Source: Larix sibirica (Eukaryota > Streptophyta > Pinopsida > Pinales > Pinaceae). Taken from it: a DNA stretch of 14,243 nucleotides. How positions within the stretch are numbered: position 1 is the first letter of the stretch; every line of letters begins with the position of its first letter. A program made the position numbers and the translations under genes. The stretch is from the NCBI GenBank assembly GCA_004151065.3, contig NWUY0300018714.1:5268-19510 (forward strand). The letters are read 5' to 3'. Below the pieces are notes generated by a model. It was not told the origin of the DNA and made no database searches. It saw nothing but the letters and a program-made list of their open reading frames with translations. Shown here in pieces: positions 9,492 to 14,243 of the stretch.

Positions 9492-10015
9492 TTTAAGAGA
9501 CCCTTAAAAAAATCCCAAGCCACATGTTGACTGTAGTACGACTACCCATGAACCTTCATCCGAGAAACCGCAGAGCCCCCTAAAATCCATCCAAAATAAA
9601 TTTCGAGTTCCTATGATATTAACAAGCAACTAATTTTTTTTAAATATTTTTGCTGTAATATGGGTATCATTGTTAACAATTATATACTTAAAAAAAATTG
9701 TAAATTAATGATTTTTGGTTTTGGGATAAGAAGAAACCTTGAAATTATTGTCACTTTTGTTATCTTATATAGTTGTGAAGTTTGGAGTTGGAGAGACCTT
9801 TGGCTTTGGGATAAGACCAAACTCTTTGAGAGTATAGTCACTTTTGTTATCTTATATGGTCTTGAAGTTTAGATTTGGAGAAGGATAAAGAAAATCCAAT
9901 TTTTTTTATAACTTATAGTCAAAAAATTAAAAACAAAACATTTTATCTTATTTTAAGTTAACCTTAATCTAAAAAATCAAAATCACTTTCAACATTACTA
10001 AAATAAAACAAACTC
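9492..10015 (-). promoter_or_regulatory. LINE A leader (5' UTR) with possible internal promoter
   Basis: About 520 bases lie between the ORF1 ATG and the A-rich tract that seems to end LINE B. They are AT-rich and carry an 85-87 bp tandem repeat (9720 to about 9889). Each unit contains a TATAAG-type motif on the minus strand; the unit nearer ORF1 has TATATAAG at 9771-9764. L1 elements need an internal promoter in this position, and some animal L1s use tandem monomers for it. A promoter role here is inference from position and the repeats. The second copy is at 11629 to about 12160. Confidence 0.5.
9720..9889. repeat. Two-unit tandem repeat, period 85-87 bp
   Basis: Units begin with TTTGGGATAAG at 9720 and 9805. 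Both contain TCACTTTTGTTATCTTATAT (9751-9770 and 9838-9857) and then GAAGTTT and TTGGAGA-type ends. A small indel gives the period its range. The units differ from each other more than the two copies of the whole block do, so the tandem duplication is older than the B1/B2 duplication. Confidence 0.9.
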
Positions 10016-10272
10016 TTATCTTTTTTGTTTTTCAACACTAGAAAAAAAACCTGCTTCTTGATATTCATTAGGAATGAAAGAGAGCATTTCTCTTTACATC
10101 AAAACATACTTCAATCTTAATGTGTTTCATCTCATTGAGTTGAAGCACAACCACCAAAAACAACTTACAATTGTTACTACACTGTCTCAAGACTGACCAA
10201 TAGATACATACCAACAAGAAAACTTTATTATTGTTTTATAAAAATAAACAATAACCTAAAACAATCTGAAAG
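10016..10272 (-). other. LINE B copy 1 3' UTR
   Basis: After the RNase H stop the minus strand is AT-rich and non-coding. It contains CTCTCTTTCATTCCTAATGAA at about 10083-10063 (TAATGAA-type ends are common in plant LINE tails) and closes with an A-rich tract at 10033-10021. The exact 3' end is uncertain, since no long pure poly(A) or clear target-site duplication is visible. The region is closely repeated at about 12160-12415. Confidence 0.6.
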
Positions 10273-10713
10273 TTATCCTTGACCAACATATTGTACTAAA
10301 GAACTATCAAATTCAAAAAATGGGACATATCCACTTGAGACAACCACATTTTCTAGCAGTTCTTCAAAGTGTAAAAAGCCTTCCTTTAGGCCAATAGCTT
10401 TCATTGATAGTGTTCCAGCCTCCGAGTTCAATTCTCTAAATATGTGCTAAAATGATAGGTTGTTAAATGCAAGAAACATGTCCTTGATGCTTTGACTCCA
10501 GTGATCAAGAGAAATCACATGCAAACCAGTTTTTCCTAAATCCCAATTGATGATCAACTTCAAGTCTCCCATCACCTGAAATGATAAAATACGTACATTA
10601 GTAGCAAACTTCAATAAGTCCCATAATGCCAAAATTTTCGCCCTAGTGTTGGTCCCCACACCACAACCCCTCCAAATTGATAAAATATGATCATCATTAA
10701 GTTTTATGACCAT
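10273..10713 (-). pseudogene. LINE B copy 1 ORF2: C-terminal RNase H (RVT_3 type)
   Basis: RNase H removes RNA from the RNA-DNA hybrid. The frame open at 10713-10447 reads MVIKLNDDHILSIWRGCGVG, then TNTRAKILALWDLLKFATNV, then FQVMGDLKLIINWD. The family has TNxxAExxAL and the gDS motif. Here the catalytic Glu is Lys and the Ser after the Asp is Leu. One stop follows NNLSF at 10447, then the same frame reads HIFRELNSEAGTLSM (family: H..R..N..AD.LA), with the last Asp replaced by Gly. It ends VQYVGQG at the stop 10273-10275. Copy 2 (12856-12416) lacks the internal stop. Confidence 0.88.
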
Positions 10714-11126
10714 ACCCCTACCTTAGTGGGATGACTGTGTAGCCCTACCAAAGTAGGCCACATCATTAAACTCTGAAATTATAGGGTTAGTAATAAGTCT
10801 CTGTTTTTTGTCTTATCTTCTCTAAAGTGTTCCAAGAAAAAACTAATAATTTTATTGCAAATGACAACATTATGTTTTGTTGTTGTTGAAAATTGCATCA
10901 TTTGTATATCTCCACATTCCCCAACATATAAAAACTAGCAGTTCCTTATATTGTCTACATTTATTCATCCAACGTTCCCAGTTCTATGCCAATGAAAGAG
11001 TACCTCGTGACTCTTTAATACGAAATTCCTTGATGATGTTCCTCCATATTATTTGAGTAACTATACAATGAAGGAAATACTTTCCATCCTCATTTAATAA
11101 ATTATCCCAAGTTAGTATTTTATTTT
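10714..11126 (-). pseudogene. LINE B copy 1 ORF2: second half of zf-RVT and spacer
   Basis: The frame open leftward from the gap to 10984 reads NKILTWDNLLNEDGKYFLHC, then VTQIIWRNIIKEFRIKESRG. The family pattern is NK.LT.DNL...G...C..C...E...HLF..C......W. The first CxxC part appears missing, so the zinc site is incomplete. Another frame continues with RYTNDAIFNNNK at about 10870-10900, the usual W..RN...F end of this region, where (TTG)4 at 10877-10888 encodes the Asn run. From there to the RNase H the frame is broken. Confidence 0.8.
10877..10888. repeat. (TTG)4 microsatellite, homologue of 13021-13047
   Basis: Four TTG units in the same context as the nine units at 13021-13047, encoding Asn on the minus strand. 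Confidence 0.9.
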
Positions 11127-11128
11127 NN
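11127..11128. other. Assembly gap (2 N)
   Basis: Two undetermined bases separate the zf-RVT half of LINE B copy 1 from an internal point of ORF1. The reading open across it (about 11325-10984, minus) fuses ORF1 of one LINE to ORF2 of another and is an artefact. Confidence 0.97.
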
Positions 11129-11628
11129 ACTACATTCTCCAAAGATCCTCCAGAGATGGATAGAAACCCATTTGATTCTAGAGGAATATCTATCAGGGGA
11201 ATTGAACGCTGCGGACCGAATCCTGGAAGACCATTCAATATTTGTAAGTATTTGAGGCCTACACTACCCGCTACTAGGGCCTCATGGGTGCTAGGTATCT
11301 CAACATCCATATGAAACGGTACCAAACCTAAGTCACCAGACCACCTCTCATAGGGTTGGGAATATGCAAATCTAGCTGCTATCCAATCCTGGACCTATGA
11401 TTTGAAGATGATTTCCACTTCTATTCCTATCGGCTCCTAATCGCTCTCAACAATTATCCCGCAGAATGGAAACATTGATCTTATGGTAAAGTTTTCACTA
11501 GAGGATATAAACCCTAGAACAACCCTTGCCTTTGCCTTAGTATCCTATCTTCCAAGTGACACATCCCAAATGTCAACCTCATCAAGTGGATCCAAGGAAT
11601 AATCAATTAATTCCTCCTCCTCTACCAT
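11129..11628 (-). pseudogene. LINE A ORF1 N-terminus, second copy (truncated at the gap)
   Basis: ATG at 11628-11626 gives MVEEEELIDYSLDPLDEVDI and then a TAG after VSLGR. The same frame then reads VVLGFISSSENFTIRSMFPF, AARFAYSQPYERWSGDLGL, VPFHMDVEIPSTHEAL and SIPLIDIPLESNGFLSISGG up to the gap, interrupted by two more stops. It therefore keeps the reading frame better than 9491-8990, which has frameshifts. The rest of ORF1 is lost at the N gap. No catalytic motif is expected in this part of ORF1; the assignment rests on identity with 8990-9491, which leads into the DUF4283 region. Confidence 0.82.
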
Positions 11629-12160
11629 TTTAAGAGACCCTTAAAAAAAACTCAAGCCGCATGTTGACTATAGTACGACTACCCATGAACCTTCATCTGA
11701 GAAACCGTAGAGCCCCCCTTAAATCCATCGAAAATAAATTTCGAGTTCCTATGATATTAATAAACAAATAAATAGTTTTAAATATTTTTGCTGTAATATG
11801 GGTATCATTGTTAACAATTATATACTTAAAAAACAATTGTAAATTAATGAACTTTTGGTTTTGGGATGAGAAGAAAATTTGAAAGTATTGTCACTTTTGT
11901 TATCTTATATAGTTGTGAAGTTTGGAGTTGGAGAGACCTTTGTCTTTGGGACACGACCAAACTCTTTGAAAGTATCGTCACTTTTGTTATCTTATATGGT
12001 CTTGAAGTTTAGAGTTGGAGAAGGATAAAGTAAATCCAAAAACATTTTATAACTTACAATAAAAAAATTAAAAACAAAACATTTTATCTTATTTTAAGTT
12101 AACCTTAATCTAAAAAATCAAAATATCACTTTCAACATTACTAAAATAAAACAAAATCTT
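11629..12160 (-). promoter_or_regulatory. LINE A leader, second copy, with the 85-87 bp tandem repeat
   Basis: This matches 9492-10015. The tandem units start at 11860 and 11945 and contain TCACTTTTGTTATCTTATAT at 11891-11910 and 11978-11997. The TATA-like minus-strand motifs are kept in both units. Preservation in both copies says little about function, because the whole block was duplicated. The promoter role is inferred from position only. Confidence 0.45.
11860..12029. repeat. Two-unit tandem repeat, period 85-87 bp (second copy)
   Basis: This is the same repeat as at 9720-9889. Unit 1 is 11860-11944 and unit 2 is 11945 to about 12029. The first unit reads TTTGGGATGAG, against TTTGGGATAAG in the other copy. 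Confidence 0.88.
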
Positions 12161-12163
12161 ATC

Positions 12164-12415
12164 TTTTTTGTTTTTCAACACTAGAAAAAAAACCTGCTTC
12201 TTGATCTTCATTAGGAATGAAAGAGAGCATTTCTCTTTACATCAAAACATACTTCAAACTTAATGTGTTTCATCTCATTGAGTTGAAGCAAAACAAACAA
12301 AAACAACTTACAATTGTTACTACACTGTCTCAAGACTGACCAATAGATACATACCAACAATAAAACCTTATTATTGTTTTATAAAAATAAAAAATAACCT
12401 AAAACAAACTGAAAG
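12164..12415 (-). other. LINE B copy 2 3' UTR
   Basis: Non-coding AT-rich DNA between the RNase H stop and the A-rich tract at 12176-12164 on the minus strand. It matches 10021-10272 closely, including the CTCTCTTTCATTCCTAATGAA stretch, with T-to-C type and short indel differences. The precise end of the element is not resolvable by eye. Confidence 0.58.
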
Positions 12416-12905
12416 TTATCCTTGACCAACATATTGTACTAAAGAACTATCAACTTCAAAAAATGGGACATATACACTTGAGGAAACCACATTTTCTAGC
12501 AGTTCTTCAAAGTGTAAGAAGCCTTCCTCTAGGCCAATATCTTTCATTGATAGTGTTCCAGCCTCCGAGTTCAATTCTCTAAATATGTGCTGAAAGGATA
12601 GGTTGTTAAATGCAGGAAACATATCCTTGATTCTCTGACTCCAATGATCAAGAGAAATCACATGCAAATCAGTTCTTCTCGAATCCCAATCAATGATCAC
12701 CTTCAAGTCTCCCATCACCTGAAATGATAAAATACCAACATTAGTAGCAAATTTCAATAAGTCCCATAATGCCAATTGTTTTTCCCTAGTGTTGGTCCCC
12801 ATGCCACAACCCATCCAAATTGAGAAAATATGATCATCATTAAGTTTTATGACCATACCCCCACCATAGTGGCATGACTATTCAGTCCCACCAAAGTAGC
12901 CCACA
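12416..12905 (-). pseudogene. LINE B copy 2 ORF2: C-terminal RNase H (RVT_3 type)
   Basis: The frame is open for 146 codons from 12856 to the stop at 12416-12418. It reads MVIKLNDDHIFSIWMGCGMG, TNTREKQLALWDLLKFATNV, LSFQVMGDLKVIIDWDSRRT and FQHIFRELNSEAGTLSM, ending VQYVGQG. Of the RNase H active-site residues only the Asp of GDL is clearly kept: the usual AE reads EK and the usual AD reads AG. The first catalytic Asp (DGA motif) should lie upstream of 12856 but that part is in broken frames. This is the longest open RNase H reading in the window and is still very probably inactive. Confidence 0.88.
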
Positions 12906-13640
12906 TCATTAAACTCTGAAATTACAGGGTCAACAATAAGTCTCTGTTTTTTGTCTTATCTTCTCTAAACTGTTCCAAGAAAAAACCAATAATTTTATTG
13001 CAAATGACAACAATATGTTTTTGTTGTTGTTGTTGTTGTTGTTGTTGAAAATTGCATCATTTGTATATCTCCACATCCCCCAACATATAAAACCTAGAAG
13101 TACCTTATATTTCTACATTTATTCATCCAACATTCCCAGTTTTGTGCCAATGAAAGAGTACCCCGTGACTCCTTAATATTAAATTCCTTGATGATGTTCC
13201 TCCATATTATTTGAGTAACTATACAATGAAGGAAACACTTTCCATCCTCATTTTAATAAATTATCCCAAGTTAGTATTTTATTTTCTAGGAAAAACCAAA
13301 GGAAACACTTCAATTTGAGAGGAAGTTGCCATTTCCATATTTGTCTATACCACCAATTATCTCTAGAGACAAAAGATGAAATAGAAATAGCTTCATACAA
13401 GGCATTAGCAATAAACTATCCAATATTGTTCCAATTCCAAACAACGGAATCCACAGCCTCTGTGAGGTTAATACCCGCATGTCTAAGTCCCTTTACATAA
13501 GTGTTCCATTCATTTTCCCATTCTCCAAAAAGACCCAAATCACTTAAAGACAACCACTGTGAAGGACTAGATTCCCAAGATACATGGTTTTTGACATGTG
13601 CCAGGCAATTATAACCATTCTCAGTAAGATGATTAATTAA
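12906..13640 (-). pseudogene. LINE B copy 2 ORF2: tether and zf-RVT region
   Basis: From about 13570 one frame reads SPSQWLSLSDLGLFGEWENE, WNTYVKGLRHAGINLTEAVD, SVVWNWNNIG, a stop (13416-13418), FIANALYEAISISSF, SRDNWWYRQIWKWQLPLKLK and CFLWFFLENKILTWDNL. That is the complete N-terminal half of zf-RVT (WWY..IWK...P.K.K.FLW....NKILTWDNL). One extra T relative to copy 1 shifts the frame, after which GKCFLHCIVTQIIW appears in the next frame. The CxxC half of the zinc site is not seen. A run of nine Asn codons follows at 13047-13021. The rest up to the RNase H is in broken frames. Confidence 0.86.
13021..13047. repeat. (TTG)9 microsatellite inside LINE B ORF2
   Basis: Nine TTG units on the plus strand, read as AAC repeats (poly-Asn) on the coding minus strand after DAIF. 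The other copy has only four units at 10877-10888, so the repeat number varies between copies. Confidence 0.95.
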
Positions 13641-14243
13641 TGAAGCAAAGAGCTTATAATTATTTTCTCCCCCCTATATAAGCGTCTGTTCCAATCCGTA
13701 CATAATTTCCATTGCCAATTTTCCACAATATCCATCTCACCAACCAAGGATAATGCGTATATAAAACTTCTCTGGAAAATTGAACCAATATTTTGCATAT
13801 CTCCTGTGTTTTCTGATCCATTCCTCAACTATTATATTCTTTAGATATTTTCATTTTCGAATTTCACACCATAGACCTTTCCCAAATAGTCTTTTCCACA
13901 AGCTTTTAAGACTAAGAGTAGCATTAAATCATAGAAGGTTTTTGATGCCCCAACCACTCAGTTTTTTCTGGAAGAGATATATTTTCCCAAGAGACCAAAT
14001 GTATCTTATCTTTGTTGATTGATCCATACCATAGAAAATGCATGATTTTACTTCTTAAACGATCAATAATGGAAATTGATATTTTTTCCAATGACATCAA
14101 AATATTTTTTCCAATGACATCAAATAACTTTGCCACCTAATGAAAACCATTTAAAGCACCAATGGTTAATCCCGTTCTCCACCTTGTTAATAATTTATTT
14201 TAAAATATTTATTATTTTTTATTGCACCGAGAGTAGCGAGGTG
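13641..14243 (-). pseudogene. LINE B copy 2 ORF2: RT thumb and post-RT region, cut at the window edge
   Basis: At about 14165-14125 one frame reads WCFKWFSLGGKVI, the LSxxGRxxLI signature of the RT thumb. After a 23 bp tandem duplication shifts the frame, 14078-13960 reads ISIIDRLRSKIMHFLWYGSI and HLVSWENISLPEK, equal in place to FLWGG...W.KWEKI of LINE A. Near 13740-13660 the reading contains ILWKIGNG-like residues (the W.iGnG..v.iW.D.W motif) in another frame. The last 100 bases are AT-rich and I see no clear motif there. The RT palm lies outside the window. Confidence 0.75.
14079..14124. repeat. Perfect 23 bp tandem duplication
   Basis: The 23 bases at 14079-14101 are repeated exactly at 14102-14124. 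The unit is not a multiple of three, so it shifts the minus-strand RT frame between the SLGGKVI stretch and SIIDRLRSKIMHF. Exact identity suggests it is recent or a sequencing/assembly slip. Confidence 0.95.

Larger units (their letters stand above)
4172..9900 (-). mobile_element. LINE A, copy 2: leader, ORF1 and ORF2 to zf-RVT (dead)
   Basis: This is the most complete LINE in the window. On the minus strand it has a leader with tandem repeat (about 9900-9492), ORF1 (9491 to about 7480), ORF2 (7474 to 4172) and a break inside zf-RVT at the N gap. The part from 4172 to about 8336 matches copy 1, and 8990 leftward from about 11126 matches piece 3. The 5' limit is uncertain because no target-site duplication can be picked out by eye. 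The RNase H and 3' UTR that should follow zf-RVT are not on the left side. Many stops and frameshifts make it non-autonomous. Confidence 0.9.
10016..11126 (-). mobile_element. LINE B, copy 1: 3' end (zf-RVT remainder, RNase H, 3' UTR)
   Basis: The minus strand enters at the N gap with NKILTWDNL, the second half of zf-RVT, passes through an RNase H domain to a stop at 10273-10275, and then an AT-rich 3' UTR. The UTR ends near an A-rich tract (10021-10033, minus AAAAACAAAAAA). Beyond it the sequence is the leader of LINE A, so the two elements lie head to tail. The whole stretch is repeated at about 12160-13285, where the sequence continues upstream into more of LINE B. Confidence 0.85.
8990..13285. 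repeat. 2.1 kb direct repeat on both sides of the second gap (8990-11126 and 11129-13285)
   Basis: The block starting ACTACATTCTCCAAAG at 8990 recurs from 11129, and the block end GTTAGTATTTTATTTT at 11126 recurs at 13285, where sequence goes on. Each copy holds the ORF1 N-terminus and leader of LINE A and the 3' UTR, RNase H and zf-RVT half of LINE B in the same order. The overlap is a dovetail, as expected from unmerged contigs, and the copies differ by several percent by eye. Confidence 0.92.
12160..14243 (-). mobile_element. LINE B, copy 2: RT C-terminal region to 3' UTR (dead)
   Basis: This is the longest view of LINE B. From the window edge the minus strand reads the RT thumb (KWFSLGGKVI at about 14150), FLWYG and SWENI (14136-13924), a W.IGNG region, the full zf-RVT approach (13590 to about 13240), the Asn run, RNase H (12905-12416) and a 3' UTR ending at an A-rich tract (12164-12176). 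The domain order equals LINE A, but nucleotide similarity to LINE A is not visible in the shared post-RT region, so this is another subfamily. Stops and frameshifts occur throughout. Confidence 0.87.

Noticed and set aside
9600-10290. AT-rich region as a host intergenic spacer with a small RNA or tRNA gene
   Set aside because: No tRNA box pattern or stable stem set was seen, and both copies keep it within the LINE junction block.
10984-11325. A 113-codon minus-strand reading across the second N gap
   Set aside because: It fuses ORF1 of LINE A to zf-RVT of LINE B through the N bases; an artefact of the join.
13315-14022. Plus-strand open readings in the last kilobase
   Set aside because: The minus strand carries zf-RVT and RT thumb motifs here; the plus readings have none.
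1-14243. A new defence, biosynthetic or CRISPR-like system
   Set aside because: All motif-bearing sequence is explained by plant L1-type LINEs; no spaced repeats, operon-like gene sets or bacterial signals were found.

Overview
The window is plant nuclear repeat DNA made almost entirely of decayed non-LTR retrotransposons (LINEs) of the plant L1 type, all reading on the minus strand. A seed plant is indicated by the layout: a gag-like ORF1 with a DUF4283-like region and a degraded CCHC knuckle, then an ORF2 with AP endonuclease, reverse transcriptase (RT), a zf-RVT-like segment and a C-terminal RNase H. The RNase H after zf-RVT is typical of plant L1 elements. I cannot name the species. No host gene, tRNA, rRNA, CRISPR array or intact open gene is visible.

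Two-base N gaps at 4170-4171 and 11127-11128 split the window into three pieces. Piece 1 (1-4169) is homologous over its full length to 4172 to about 8336 of piece 2, starting at the same base. The right end of piece 2 (8990-11126) is homologous to the left end of piece 3 (11129-13285). The pieces therefore overlap like unmerged contigs, from alleles, homeologs or recent paralogs. Reading the redundancy away leaves about 7.9 kb: 4172-11126 followed by 13286-14243.

That non-redundant stretch holds two LINEs head to tail on the minus strand. LINE B enters at 14243 in the RT C-terminal region, runs through zf-RVT and RNase H (stop at 10273-10275, or 12416-12418 in the second copy) and ends near an A-rich tract at about 10021 (12164). 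LINE A follows. It has a leader with an 85-87 bp tandem repeat carrying TATA-like motifs, ORF1 from an ATG at 9491, ORF2 from an ATG at 7474 (3306 in the other copy), and it breaks off inside zf-RVT at 4172 (1 in the other copy). A and B are different subfamilies: both have the same domain order, but their shared region is recognisable only at protein level.

All coding regions are dead. The two A copies share key lesions: a glutamine-to-stop in the RT, a frameshift after the FxDD box, loss of the Asp-His of the endonuclease SDH motif, and a 28-29 bp partial duplication. The copies therefore arose by copying DNA that was already inactive, or are allelic, and were not separate insertions. I found no novel functional system. 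The points most worth a second look are the assembly joins, the identical break point inside zf-RVT, the LINE-to-LINE junction and the repeated leader.
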